Shown here in pieces: positions 1-8,540 of a stretch of 64,000 nucleotides of DNA. The notes below the pieces were generated by a model that worked only from the letters and a program-made list of their open reading frames with translations, did not search any database and was not told where the DNA came from. Source of the DNA: Marinobacter bohaiensis (GTDB lineage Bacteria; Pseudomonadota; Gammaproteobacteria; Pseudomonadales; Oleiphilaceae). The position numbers and the translations under genes are program-made. The stretch's first letter is position 1; every line of letters starts with the position of its first letter. The stretch is taken from NCBI RefSeq assembly GCF_003258515.1, contig NZ_QGEH01000001.1:1922001-1986000 (forward strand), in the 5' to 3' direction.

Positions 1-1
1 G

Positions 2-862
2 GCGTTTGCCTTCCACTATGCGTTTCCGCTGGCGGGCAATAGCCTGAGCATGGACGTCGATACCTTCTCCTACCAGAGCACTGTCACCGGCGACGAGAGC
101 AAGTACGAAGCTCGCGGGGAAGGGCGCAACCTGATGTTCAGCGGTCGCCGCTCGCTGTTCTCCTGGAGCGGAATCAACTTCGACTCGGTACTGGGTGTAC
201 GCAACCAGCAGGCCACCTATCACGAGAAAGGCGAGTGGGTGGAGGATTCGTCGCGTCAGCTGTCGATGTTCACCCTGGAAGGTTCGACATCGCGGGAGCT
301 GCTGTTCGATGTCACCGCATCGACCCGCTTTGCGGCCAGTTCCGGCATGGAGATGGTCAGCAAGGATTACGACGACGAAGACGGCCTTGACGAGAACGAT
401 GGTTTCCAGAAGTACGTGCTGTCCGGTTCGCTGAGTCGCCAGCTTTTCGACTGGCAGCTGGACTTCAGTGGCCACTACCAGTTTACGCCGGACGATCTGC
501 CGGACTCCCAGTACTTTACGGTGGTGGGGCCGGCGATGATTTCGGGCTTCAACGGCCAGTCGATTACCGCCGCCAAGGGTGGTTGGCTGCGGCTGGATGC
601 CAACAGTCCGCGATTCACCATGCCAATGGTGTCCTACCTGCGATCAGCGCTCCAGTTCTCGCTGCTGCGGGGCTGGATTCCGGACGCCAGCATGCAGGCG
701 GATCGGGCCGGTTCGGCCAGTGCGGCGGAGGTGTCACTGCGCTTCCAGGGCCGGGGTATCCAGGCCGGCTTCAGTGTCGGGCGGATGCTTGGCGCGTCCA
801 GCGATGCTACCGATAAACCGGACGTTCCGGACGTTTCCCTGTCTCTCTCCGTCGGCCTCTGA
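2..862 (+). CDS. TpsB/ShlB-like outer-membrane beta-barrel, 3' part only
   Basis: The gene enters from the left edge; the frame is open from base 2, so the visible 286 residues are a C-terminal fragment and the ATG at 50 is internal. The protein is a run of alternating hydrophobic and polar strands with many aromatics, ending in a short hydrophobic strand (LSLSVGL), as in an outer-membrane barrel. The segment around GPAMISGFNGQ followed by GGWLRLD resembles the conserved (V)RGF region of two-partner-secretion transporters of the ShlB/FhaC/HecB family, which export large surface proteins. The POTRA domains and any partner gene would lie upstream, outside the window. Assignment to TpsB rather than another barrel family is moderate. 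Confidence 0.5.
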   Translation, partial: AFAFHYAFPLAGNSLSMDVDTFSYQSTVTGDESKYEARGEGRNLMFSGRRSLFSWSGINFDSVLGVRNQQATYHEKGEWVEDSSRQLSMFTLEGSTSRELLFDVTASTRFAASSGMEMVSKDYDDEDGLDENDGFQKYVLSGSLSRQLFDWQLDFSGHYQFTPDDLPDSQYFTVVGPAMISGFNGQSITAAKGGWLRLDANSPRFTMPMVSYLRSALQFSLLRGWIPDASMQADRAGSASAAEVSLRFQGRGIQAGFSVGRMLGASSDATDKPDVPDVSLSLSVGL

Positions 863-921
863 CCCCGGCGGAGCACCCGATGCCAACCTGACGACATTCC
901 TGCCATCGTCCCCGACATATC

Positions 922-951
922 CTGAAACAAACCTGAAATTGTGCATATACT
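922..951 (+). promoter_or_regulatory. candidate sigma-70 promoter upstream of opgG
   Basis: CTGAAA (922-927) and TATACT (946-951) are 18 bases apart in the 314-base gap before opgG. The -10 matches 5 of 6 and the -35 4 of 6 consensus bases. The leader to opgG would be over 200 bases. I see no other strong structure in 863-1176. Confidence 0.35.
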
Positions 952-1176
952 GAACAGTGTCGCCTGCGTTGATGATCGGGGCCTTACAGAGATGTCACTT
1001 GAAGCCTAAGCCACTGAGAGTGTTACATTTCAACAGCACCGGGCGTGGTAACTGAAATAGACGGCCATACCCCGGTTGCTGAATCAAGGGAGTCGGCACC
1101 GCGTTGTGACCGGGAAGCATCATGGTCTGCAAGGTTGTGACAGTGCCCCACTGAACCAACGGAGAAAGGATCGTCC

Positions 1177-2721
1177 ATGTTCCCAGCACGACTGCTGTCT
1201 TGCCTTATCGCCCCAGTCATCATGATCACCGCACAGACCGCCCAGGCCTTCGGTCTGGAGGACGTGGTGGATATGGCCAAGGCGCGTGCTGCCACCCCTT
1301 ACGAAGCACCGGCCCAGGCCCCCCAGTTCCTGCGCGATCTGAATTTCAGCGATTATCAGGCCATCCGCTTCAAGCCTGATGCCAGCCTGTGGCGTCAGGG
1401 CGCTTCCCGGTTCCAGGTCAACCTGTTCACGCCCGGCAGCTACTACACCCATGCCGTCAAGTTGCACGAGGTGGATAAGGAGGGCGTCAAGCCCATCGAG
1501 TTCGATAAGTCGAACTTCAACTACCCTAACGATGCATTTGCCAAGCGCGTGCCGGCCGACCTCGGCTATGCCGGTTTCAAACTGACGTTTCCCATGCACC
1601 AGGAGACCGAGCAGAACCCGTTCCTGGTGTTTGGCGGAGCCAGCTACCTGCAGGGACTGGGCCGCGGTGAGCGGTTCGGCGCATCCGCCCGTGGTATCGC
1701 CATCGACACGGGCCTGCCGTCCGGGGAGGAGGTGCCCAGTTTCGTCGAGTTCTGGCTCGAACGTCCGGCCGGCGGCAGCGACACCATGCGCGTCTACGCG
1801 CTGCTCGATGGGCCCAGCGTGACCGGCGCCTACCGATTCGACGTGCATCCCGGCGACAGCACCCGGGTCGACGTCAAGGCCCAGCTGTTTTTCCGCAGCG
1901 ATGTGGAGCTGCTTGGCCTGGCACCGCTGACCTCCATGTTCTACTACGGCGAGAATACCGTCCGCCCGGTGGGAGAGTGGCGCCCCCAGGTGCACGATTC
2001 CGATGGGTTGCTGATTCACGACGGCGCCAGCGGCGAGTGGCTGTGGCGGCCGCTGATCAACCCGCGCAAATTGCGGATGAGTTACCTGTATGCCGGAGAC
2101 ATCAAAGGCTTCGGTCTGATGCAGCGCAATACGGATTTCAAGCAGTTCGAGGACATGGAAGCCCGCTATGACCTGCGTCCCAGCGCCTGGGTCACGACCC
2201 GCGGCGACTGGGGCGAAGGGCAGGTGGTGTTGGTGGAAATTCCCACCCGCTCGGAAGTGAACGACAACATCGTCGCCTTCTGGCGCCCTGGTAAGCCGAT
2301 CAAGGCCGGCCAGGAGCGGACCCTGGAATACACCATGCGCTTCGGGGACCAGGAAATCGCTCGGGAGCCAACCGCCAGTGCGCTGCAGACGTTTGTCGGC
2401 GAAGGGGATCGTATCGGCGGAGGCAGCGTTGAAGGGGCGTATCGGATCATCGTCGATTTTACCGGGGGCGAGCTGGCCAAGCTCAAATCCGATGCCCCGG
2501 TCGTCAGCCAGGTCAGCGGTGGCGACGGCGTCGAGGTGATCGAGCATTTCGTGGAATACAACGAACCGTTGGACGCCTGGCGGTTGTCCATGCTCGTGAA
2601 ACCGAATCCGGAGGCCGACATGGCGCTGCGCGGTTTCCTCAGCATGGACGGCAAGCCGCTTACCGAGACCTGGACCTACGAACTGCCACCGGGTGCCGAC
2701 CTGCGTGAGCCTCAGGAATAA
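1177..2721 (+). CDS. opgG: OpgG/MdoG, periplasmic glucan biosynthesis protein
   Basis: Protein of 514 residues of the MdoG family, needed in the periplasm to build osmoregulated periplasmic glucans, probably acting on branching of the beta-glucan backbone made by OpgH. A Sec signal peptide covers about residues 1-24, with an AQA cleavage site before FGLEDVV. Family blocks are clear: DYQAIRFKPDASLW near the N terminus, a central ARGIAIDTG, SVTGAYRFD, HDSDGLL and WLWRPLINP, and a C-terminal Ig-like part. The length matches family members. A GGAGAAAGG Shine-Dalgarno precedes the ATG. It heads the opgG-small gene-opgH-opgD cluster and is paralogous to the opgD-like gene at 5170. Confidence 0.93.
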   Translation: MFPARLLSCLIAPVIMITAQTAQAFGLEDVVDMAKARAATPYEAPAQAPQFLRDLNFSDYQAIRFKPDASLWRQGASRFQVNLFTPGSYYTHAVKLHEVDKEGVKPIEFDKSNFNYPNDAFAKRVPADLGYAGFKLTFPMHQETEQNPFLVFGGASYLQGLGRGERFGASARGIAIDTGLPSGEEVPSFVEFWLERPAGGSDTMRVYALLDGPSVTGAYRFDVHPGDSTRVDVKAQLFFRSDVELLGLAPLTSMFYYGENTVRPVGEWRPQVHDSDGLLIHDGASGEWLWRPLINPRKLRMSYLYAGDIKGFGLMQRNTDFKQFEDMEARYDLRPSAWVTTRGDWGEGQVVLVEIPTRSEVNDNIVAFWRPGKPIKAGQERTLEYTMRFGDQEIAREPTASALQTFVGEGDRIGGGSVEGAYRIIVDFTGGELAKLKSDAPVVSQVSGGDGVEVIEHFVEYNEPLDAWRLSMLVKPNPEADMALRGFLSMDGKPLTETWTYELPPGADLREPQE

Positions 2722-2744
2722 TCGACCACTCGGGAGGAGTGAAC

Positions 2745-3002
2745 ATGCCTAGAGCCGTCTGTCAGCAGGTCCTGGACCGCCTGATAGCCTATCTGCGCGG
2801 TTGCGGCGTCGAGATGACGTCGGAAGACTGTTGCAAGGCCCTGTCCCTGGTTGAGCGCGCCCTGCGCGAGGACCCCGATGGCAAGGTCATGGAGCGTGCC
2901 ATGAACCTGCTGCCGGAGTATTTTGACATCCCGGATGCGACCATTCCCCGGCAGGCGCCTCCGCTGTTACGCGGCAGCATCGGGTACAGTCCCTATGTCT
3001 GA
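2745..3002 (+). CDS. small conserved-looking protein between opgG and opgH
   Basis: An 85-residue soluble acidic/basic protein without signal peptide or membrane segment, rich in predicted helix (CQQVLDRLIAYLRGCGVEM, CCKALSLVERALRED), with three cysteines in the first 30 residues and a Pro-rich tail. The ATG at 2745 is preferred over GTG 2739 because GGGAGGAG (2732-2739) is spaced correctly for it. Its stop overlaps the opgH start (ATGTCTGA, 8 bases), so opgH is probably translationally coupled to it. I do not recognise the family. Position, RBS and coupling argue that it is real and works with OpgGH, perhaps in regulation or assembly; that role is inference. Confidence 0.75.
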   Translation: MPRAVCQQVLDRLIAYLRGCGVEMTSEDCCKALSLVERALREDPDGKVMERAMNLLPEYFDIPDATIPRQAPPLLRGSIGYSPYV

Positions 3003-5121
3003 AACGCTATCGCAGGACGCCACCGGGGCAACCGCCGAGCAAGCCGCCGACAAGCCGGTACGCTGGCGCGGGATCGCCTTCCTGCGGCGAGCCCTGCTGA
3101 TCCTGTTCGTGCTCGGTCAGACCGTGGTGGCCTGCTACTACCTTCTGTGGGTACTGCCTTATCACGGTGGCACCGCCGTGGAGATGGGATTGCTGGTCCT
3201 GTTTGCGCTGCTCTATGCCTGGATTGCCGTCGGTTTCTGGACGGCGGTGCTGGGCTTCGTGCTGCGCCTGACCGGCGGCGACCGGCGCTCGCTGCTGCAC
3301 CGCCACCGGCCGGAGGTGTTGGAGCAGACGCCGCTGGGCAAGACCGCGGTGATCATGCCGATCTACCACGAGCCGGTGCACCGTACCCTGAGCGGGCTGA
3401 AAGCGGTCTACCAGGACATCGAACGTGCCGGCAAGATCGACGACTTCGAGTTCTATATCCTGTCCGACAGCCGCGACCCCAACGTCTGGCTGGAGGAGCA
3501 GGCCACCTGGCACCGGATCTGCGAGGAGCTGGGGGCCCAGGGTCGACTGTTCTATCGTCGCCGGACCGTCAACCTCAACTACAAGAGCGGCAACGTGGCG
3601 GATTTCCTGCGCCGCTGGGGGCGCCGCTCGAAGTACATGGTGGTGCTGGACGCCGACAGCCTGGTCAGCGGCCAGACGCTGATCCGCATGGTGCAGTTGA
3701 TGGAGCGCGAGCCCCAGGTCGGCATCCTGCAGACCAATCCGACGCTGATCAACGGCCAGTCCCTGTTCGCCCGGATGCAGCAGTTCGCCAATCGCATGTA
3801 CTCGCCGCTCTTCGCCACGGGGCTGGCGGCCATCCAGATGGGCGATGCCGCCTTCTGGGGGCATAACGCGGTGCTGCGGGTGGACGCCTTCATGGCTCAT
3901 TGCGGTCTGCGTAAGCTGCCGGGCTTCGGTATCTTCGGCGGGCCGATTCTGAGTCATGATTTCGTCGAGGCGGCCTACATGGGGCGCGCCGGCTACGAAG
4001 TCTGGCTGGAGCCGGGGCTGGGGCAGAGCTACGAGGAATCGCCGCCCACGCTGTCGGATGAGCTGACCCGGGACGAACGCTGGTCCAAGGGGAACCTGCA
4101 GCATCTCTGGATCATGCTGCTGGGCCGGCGGATTCGCTTCGCCCATCGCCTGGCGTTCATGAACGGCATCATGGCCTATGTGGCCTCGCCGCTCTGGCTA
4201 TGCTTTCTGATTCTGACCACCGTGGAGGCGGCCCAGATGGCGCTGTCTCCGATCGACTATTTCCCAGAGGGGCACGAGGGGCTGTTCCCGCTGTGGCCCG
4301 AATGGCGCCCAGAGTGGGCCCTGAGTCTGGCGCTGAGCACGCTGGCGCTGCTGTTCCTGCCCAAGTTCCTGGCGATTCTGGACGCGCTGCTCCACCGTAA
4401 GTCCCGTCAGTTCGGTGGTTTCGGGCGAATGGCGCTGAGTGTGCTGTTGGAGATCGTTATCTCCGTGCTGCTGGCACCGGTGCGCATGCTGGCCCACAGC
4501 CGCTACGTGCTCAGCGGCCTGATGAATGTGTCCCTCAGCTGGGCCGGCCAGAACCGCACTGAAGAGACCTCCTGGCGGGAAGCGATCGTGACGCAGTTGC
4601 CGGGGCTCATCGTGGGCGCCGGTTGGTCGGCGTTTGCCTGGAGCCTGGATCCGTTGTTCTTCCTGTGGTCGTTGCCGGTGGCTGTTCCGCTGGTACTGGC
4701 TGCACCGACCTGCGTGTACCTGAGCCGCGTCAGCATTGGCGAGCGGCTGCGGCGTCGCCGGTTGCTGTTGATTCCCGAAGAGTTGCACCCCAGCCAGTTG
4801 CTGGATGACGCCGAGCTGAGCCGGGAGGCGGAGCCGGACTCATCGCCGCTGACCAATTTCGAGGAGGCGATCCTGCGCCCGCGACTGAACAAGATGCATC
4901 AGGCCCTGGCCGGCCGGCACCGTCGCGAGGTGAGGGCGGAAGTGCTCAGTCGCCTGGTGCGGCGATGCGTGGACGAAGGGCCGGATGGCCTGACCCGCAG
5001 TGAACTCAGTCACTTGTGCCGCGACCAGGAGTCCCTGGGGGCGCTGCACCACGAAGCCTGGCGTGCCACTCCGGAGAGCTACTGGGGCCGCCGCATTGCG
5101 AAGCTGGCTGCATTCGATTGA
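2995..5121 (+). CDS. opgH: OpgH/MdoH glucan glucosyltransferase
   Basis: Inner-membrane GT2 glucosyltransferase (708 residues) that polymerises UDP-glucose into the linear beta-glucan backbone of osmoregulated periplasmic glucans. Visible motifs are IMPIYHEP at the start of the catalytic domain, the substrate Asp in LSDSRDPN, the DAD metal motif in VVLDADSL, and DERWSKGNLQH, equivalent to the Q/RxxRW signature. Hydrophobic helices flank the catalytic domain: two before it and several after it (from about residue 390). The upstream ATG-less extension is rejected. ATG 2995 overlaps the preceding stop and has no strong Shine-Dalgarno of its own, consistent with coupling. The polar C-terminal tail (about 120 residues) is cytoplasmic. 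Confidence 0.93.
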   Translation: MSETLSQDATGATAEQAADKPVRWRGIAFLRRALLILFVLGQTVVACYYLLWVLPYHGGTAVEMGLLVLFALLYAWIAVGFWTAVLGFVLRLTGGDRRSLLHRHRPEVLEQTPLGKTAVIMPIYHEPVHRTLSGLKAVYQDIERAGKIDDFEFYILSDSRDPNVWLEEQATWHRICEELGAQGRLFYRRRTVNLNYKSGNVADFLRRWGRRSKYMVVLDADSLVSGQTLIRMVQLMEREPQVGILQTNPTLINGQSLFARMQQFANRMYSPLFATGLAAIQMGDAAFWGHNAVLRVDAFMAHCGLRKLPGFGIFGGPILSHDFVEAAYMGRAGYEVWLEPGLGQSYEESPPTLSDELTRDERWSKGNLQHLWIMLLGRRIRFAHRLAFMNGIMAYVASPLWLCFLILTTVEAAQMALSPIDYFPEGHEGLFPLWPEWRPEWALSLALSTLALLFLPKFLAILDALLHRKSRQFGGFGRMALSVLLEIVISVLLAPVRMLAHSRYVLSGLMNVSLSWAGQNRTEETSWREAIVTQLPGLIVGAGWSAFAWSLDPLFFLWSLPVAVPLVLAAPTCVYLSRVSIGERLRRRRLLLIPEELHPSQLLDDAELSREAEPDSSPLTNFEEAILRPRLNKMHQALAGRHRREVRAEVLSRLVRRCVDEGPDGLTRSELSHLCRDQESLGALHHEAWRATPESYWGRRIAKLAAFD

Positions 5122-5169
5122 GCGGCCGCCTAACGGAAACGACCCCGATTGAGGGAGGGAATTGCAGAC

Positions 5170-6753
5170 ATGGATCGACGGACGCTGTTGAAAATGTTCG
5201 CCGCCGCCGGCGTGCAGGGTATCCCGGCGAGCGCCCTGTTCCACTCGGCGACCGCCCAGGCGCGCCCCATAGGCGTGGTCAGGGACTTCAGTTACGCCTG
5301 GCTCAAGGGGCACGCCCGGGAGCTGGCAGGCCGGCCCTATGAATCCCATGAAGGGGATCTGCCGCGCTCCCTGAAAAACCTGTCCTGGGACGATTACCAG
5401 GCGATCCAGTTCCGGCCTGAAAAGTCCCTGTGGCAGGAAGAGGGCATGGCGTTCCGTGCCCAGCTATTCCACCTGGGGTTGTTCTTCAAGACGCCGGTTC
5501 ACATCTTCGAGGTGATCGACGGCAAGGCCCAGGAGCTTGGCTACGACCCCGAATACTTCAGCTATAGCGGCGAGGAGCCCCTGGGCGATTTACCGGAAGA
5601 CCTGGGTTACGCCGGCTTCCGAATCCAGTTCCATACCAACTTCAAGCTTGATCTGGCGGCGTTCCAGGGCGCCAGCTATTTCCGTGCGGTCGGGGCCGAC
5701 ATGCAGTACGGGTTGTCCGCACGTGGCCTGGCCATCGACACGGCCACCGACCAGAAGGAAGAGTTCCCCAATTTCACCGCGTTCTGGCTGGAGAAGCCCA
5801 AGCCAAACAGCGCCAAGCTGACGGTGTATGCCCTGTTGGATTCACCCAGTGTCACCGGGGCTTATGTCTTCGATCTGCATCCGGGGCGCAATATGGTGAT
5901 GGACGTGGGCGTCGCCCTCTACCCGCGGACGATCATGGAGCGCGTCGGTATCGCCCCACTGACCAGCATGTACCAGGTGGGGGAGAACAGTCAGCGCATG
6001 GACTACGACTGGCGCCCGGAGATCCACGATTCTGACGGTCTGGCGATGCATACCGGTGCCGGCGAATGGATCTGGCGGCCTGTGGTCAACCCGCGGGGTA
6101 TCCGCGTGAACACCTTCTCCGACCGCAATCCGAAAGGCTTCGGCCTGCTACAGCGGGATCGCAACTTCGATCACTACCAGGACGACGGCGTGTTCTACGA
6201 GAAGCGTCCCAGCCTCTGGGTCGAGCCCAGGGAAGACTGGGGCGAGGGCCGCGTCATGCTGGTGGAAATCCCCACGGTCGACGAGACCTTCGACAACATC
6301 GTCGCCTTCTGGACCCCGCAGGAGCCGTTGGCACCGGATCAGGAGCACCTGTTCTCGTACCGCCTGCACTGGGGCGAGCGGCCGCCGGTCAAACCCTATG
6401 AACTGGCGACCGCACAGGCGACCCGGACGGGCCTGGGCGGCGTGGTCGGCCAGGAGCGGGAATACTTTTCCTGGCGTTTTGCCATCGATTTCGCCGGCGG
6501 TATGCTCGATATGCTGGGGGACGACGCCAATGTGGTACCCGTGATCACCAGCAGCCGGGGGCGCATCGAAATCACCTCGGCGCGACCGCTGCATTCGATC
6601 AACGGTTATCGGGCCATGTTCGATCTGGTCCCTGACGATTCCGAAGAGCCCATCGACCTGCGGCTCTACCTCAAGCTGGATGACCAGCCTCTCACCGAAA
6701 CCTGGGTTTACCAGTACACCCCGCCCCCCAAGGATCAGCGCACGCTGTACTGA
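5170..6753 (+). CDS. opgD: OpgD-like (MdoG family) protein with Tat signal
   Basis: A second MdoG-family protein, 527 residues, 48 bases after opgH. ATG 5170 is chosen over TTG 5149 because GAGGGAGGGA lies just upstream and the resulting N terminus is a twin-arginine signal (MDRRTLLK followed by a hydrophobic stretch and a TAQA cleavage site), which is the hallmark of OpgD as opposed to Sec-exported OpgG. The family blocks DDYQAIQFRPEKSLW, ARGLAIDT, SVTGAYVFD, HDSDGLAMH and GEWIWRPVVNP align with OpgG. OpgD is reported to adjust backbone linearity or length of the glucan. Having opgG, opgH and opgD contiguous makes this a self-contained glucan unit. Confidence 0.85.
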   Translation: MDRRTLLKMFAAAGVQGIPASALFHSATAQARPIGVVRDFSYAWLKGHARELAGRPYESHEGDLPRSLKNLSWDDYQAIQFRPEKSLWQEEGMAFRAQLFHLGLFFKTPVHIFEVIDGKAQELGYDPEYFSYSGEEPLGDLPEDLGYAGFRIQFHTNFKLDLAAFQGASYFRAVGADMQYGLSARGLAIDTATDQKEEFPNFTAFWLEKPKPNSAKLTVYALLDSPSVTGAYVFDLHPGRNMVMDVGVALYPRTIMERVGIAPLTSMYQVGENSQRMDYDWRPEIHDSDGLAMHTGAGEWIWRPVVNPRGIRVNTFSDRNPKGFGLLQRDRNFDHYQDDGVFYEKRPSLWVEPREDWGEGRVMLVEIPTVDETFDNIVAFWTPQEPLAPDQEHLFSYRLHWGERPPVKPYELATAQATRTGLGGVVGQEREYFSWRFAIDFAGGMLDMLGDDANVVPVITSSRGRIEITSARPLHSINGYRAMFDLVPDDSEEPIDLRLYLKLDDQPLTETWVYQYTPPPKDQRTLY

Positions 6754-6765
6754 ACCGGTCTTCTG

Positions 6766-6777
6766 ATTGTCAACAAT
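6766..6777. promoter_or_regulatory. GntR operator site 1
   Basis: ATTGTCAACAAT, a 12-base palindrome-like site. Its reverse complement is exactly site 2 (6798-6809), and the match extends outwards (GATTGTCAACAATC with GCG beyond). Centre is 6771.5, 32 bases from site 2, about three helical turns. The inverted pair could form a long hairpin in opgD mRNA, but no T-run follows, so an operator role is favoured. Confidence 0.6.
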
Positions 6778-6797
6778 CTGCGTCTTTGGTGGCGCGG

Positions 6798-6809
6798 ATT
6801 GTTGACAAT
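6798..6809. promoter_or_regulatory. GntR operator site 2 overlapping a -35 box
   Basis: ATTGTTGACAAT is the reverse complement of site 1 and contains a perfect -35 hexamer TTGACA (6802-6807). Repressor binding here would block RNA polymerase directly. Confidence 0.65.
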
Positions 6810-6830
6810 GCACCTTCCTGGGCGTAGTTT
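6802..6830 (+). promoter_or_regulatory. prp operon promoter
   Basis: TTGACA (6802-6807), a 17-base spacer, then TAGTTT (6825-6830). The -35 is perfect and embedded in operator site 2; the -10 is weak (3 of 6), as expected for a regulated promoter. Transcription would start near 6837, upstream of operator site 3. Confidence 0.55.
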
Positions 6831-6849
6831 TCCAGCATTCCACTTTAAT

Positions 6850-6861
6850 ATTGTCGACAAA
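6850..6861. promoter_or_regulatory. GntR operator site 3 next to the regulator start
   Basis: ATTGTCGACAAA, one base off the perfect palindrome ATTGTCGACAAT, ends one base before the ATG at 6863. It lies downstream of the predicted transcription start, 52 bases (about five helical turns) from site 2 centre to centre. This places all three sites on one face of the DNA. Confidence 0.55.
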
Positions 6862-6862
6862 G

Positions 6863-7543
6863 ATGCTGGATATTGCCCCGCAAACCCAAACCCGAGCTGA
6901 CGAAGCCTTCGATTGTCTGCAAACGGCGATCGTCAAGGGCGATCTGGCCCCCGGCGAGAAGATTGGTGAACTGGAACTCTGCGAACGCTTCCAGCTGACC
7001 CGCGGTCCGTTGCGTGAGGCCCTGGGGCGGCTGGAGTCCCGCGGTCTGCTGATTCGGCGGCCCCACGCCGGGTTCAAGGTGATGGCGGTCAGCGGTGACG
7101 AGCTGTTAGAGCTGTACCGGATTCGCGAGGTCATGGAAGGGTTGGCCGCCCAGCAGGCGGCCGAGCGCATGAACGACGAAGAGATCGACGATCTGATGCG
7201 CCTGCTGGACCGGCACGAACAGATGGTCGAAGAAGCCCAGGGTCAGGCCTACTACCAGCACGAAGGCGACTACGATTTCCATTACTGCATTGCCATGGGC
7301 AGCCGCAACCGCAAGCTGAGCCAGATGCTGCTGGGCGATCTGTACTACATGGTCCGCATGTACCGCTATCGCCTGAGCACCTCCACCGGCCGGCCCCAGC
7401 GCGCCTTGCGCGAACACCGCAACATTGCCGAGGCCATCGCCCAGCGGGACGGGGAACTGGCCCGTTTCCTGATGCAGCGACACATCAATGCGGCGCGCCT
7501 CAATATCGAGAAAAAAATAAAAGAAGGTTCTTTAACCCTTTGA
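6863..7543 (+). CDS. GntR-family (FadR/FCD subfamily) regulator of the methylcitrate operon
   Basis: 226 residues. The N-terminal winged helix-turn-helix covers about residues 15-75 ([35 protein letters not shown]) and is followed by an all-helical FCD ligand domain with the usual metal-binding pattern (Asp/His in DYDFHYCIA, His in [10 protein letters not shown] and QRHINAA). ATG 6863 is preferred over TTG 6851, which lies within operator site 3. The gene is 13 bases upstream of prpB in the same operon and follows three copies of an ATTGT-N2-ACAAT operator, so it most likely autoregulates and represses propionate catabolism until a methylcitrate-pathway metabolite binds. Similar GntR regulators head prp operons in Pseudomonas and Shewanella. 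Confidence 0.88.
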   Translation: MLDIAPQTQTRADEAFDCLQTAIVKGDLAPGEKIGELELCERFQLTRGPLREALGRLESRGLLIRRPHAGFKVMAVSGDELLELYRIREVMEGLAAQQAAERMNDEEIDDLMRLLDRHEQMVEEAQGQAYYQHEGDYDFHYCIAMGSRNRKLSQMLLGDLYYMVRMYRYRLSTSTGRPQRALREHRNIAEAIAQRDGELARFLMQRHINAARLNIEKKIKEGSLTL

Positions 7544-7556
7544 ATCAGGAGCCGTT

Positions 7557-8444
7557 ATGAGCCAGCAACTGTCCGCCGGAGCGCGTTTCCGGAAAGCTCT
7601 CGAAGACAACACCCCCCTTCAGATTGTCGGCACGGTCAACGCCTACTGCGCCATGATGGCGGAAAAGGTGGGGCACCAGGCGATTTACCTGTCCGGCGGC
7701 GGCGTGGCGAATGCCTCCTACGGTCTGCCGGACCTGGGAATGACCACCATGAACGACGTGCTGGAGGACGTGCGCCGCATTACCGCCGCCACCCAGACGC
7801 CGCTGCTGATCGATATCGACACCGGCTGGGGCGGGGCGTTCAACATCGGCCGCACCATTAAAGAGATGGAGCGCGCAGGCGCGGCGGCGGTCCACATTGA
7901 AGACCAGGTGGCGCAGAAGCGCTGCGGCCACCGCCCCAACAAGGAGATCGTCTCCCAGCAGGAGATGGTCGACCGCATCAAGGCCTGCGCCGATGCCCGT
8001 ACCGACGACGACTTCTTCATCATGGCACGCACCGACGCCTTCCAGCGTGAAGGTCTGGAGCCGGCCATCGAGCGCGCCCGCGCCTGTATCGAAGCCGGCG
8101 CTGACGGTATCTTCGCTGAGGCGGTGACGGAACTGGAACACTACCGCGCTTTCTCCGAGGCCCTCGACGTGCCGATCCTCGCCAACATCACTGAATTTGG
8201 CGCCACGCCGCTCTATAACTGCAAGGAGCTGGCGGAAGCGGGCGCGGACATGGTGCTGTATCCGCTGAGCGCCTTCCGGGCCATGAACAAGGCGGCACTG
8301 GCGGTTTACCAGAACATCCTGGACAAGGGTGACCAGAAGGACGTGGTGGATACGATGCAGACTCGCATGGAGCTGTACGATTTCCTCGACTATCACGAAT
8401 TCGAGCAGAAGCTCGACAAACTGTTCGCCCAGCAGAAAGGGTGA
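7557..8444 (+). CDS. prpB: 2-methylisocitrate lyase
   Basis: 295 residues, the normal length. It cleaves 2-methylisocitrate to pyruvate and succinate, the last step of the methylcitrate cycle. The isocitrate-lyase superfamily active-site motif KRCGH is present with the catalytic cysteine at residue 123; upstream are the metal/substrate motifs DIDTGWGG and HIEDQ. A GGAG element precedes ATG 7557. It is the first enzyme gene after the GntR regulator. Confidence 0.95.
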   Translation: MSQQLSAGARFRKALEDNTPLQIVGTVNAYCAMMAEKVGHQAIYLSGGGVANASYGLPDLGMTTMNDVLEDVRRITAATQTPLLIDIDTGWGGAFNIGRTIKEMERAGAAAVHIEDQVAQKRCGHRPNKEIVSQQEMVDRIKACADARTDDDFFIMARTDAFQREGLEPAIERARACIEAGADGIFAEAVTELEHYRAFSEALDVPILANITEFGATPLYNCKELAEAGADMVLYPLSAFRAMNKAALAVYQNILDKGDQKDVVDTMQTRMELYDFLDYHEFEQKLDKLFAQQKG

Positions 8445-8540
8445 GCGGTACGGAATCTGATTGCGTCGGGGCCCGGAACAGAGGCTCCGGCGGACACCAC
8501 AAACACCAATAATCCCAACAAAGATCGACAAGGTGACATC

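Noticed and set aside
1131-1148. GG-N10-GC match upstream of opgG
   Set aside because: Only the two dinucleotides fit; the -24 context (AAGGTTG) and -12 context (AGTGCC) do not resemble RpoN sites. Chance matches of this kind are expected in GC-rich DNA.
1120-2547. 475-residue open frame antisense to opgG
   Set aside because: Shadow of a GC-rich gene: low-complexity composition, no family motif, no ribosome binding site, and the opposite strand has a convincing OpgG.
6766-6809. Inverted repeat read as a terminator for opgD
   Set aside because: The stem is long but no T-run follows, and each arm is itself a palindromic site repeated a third time at 6850; an operator array explains it better.
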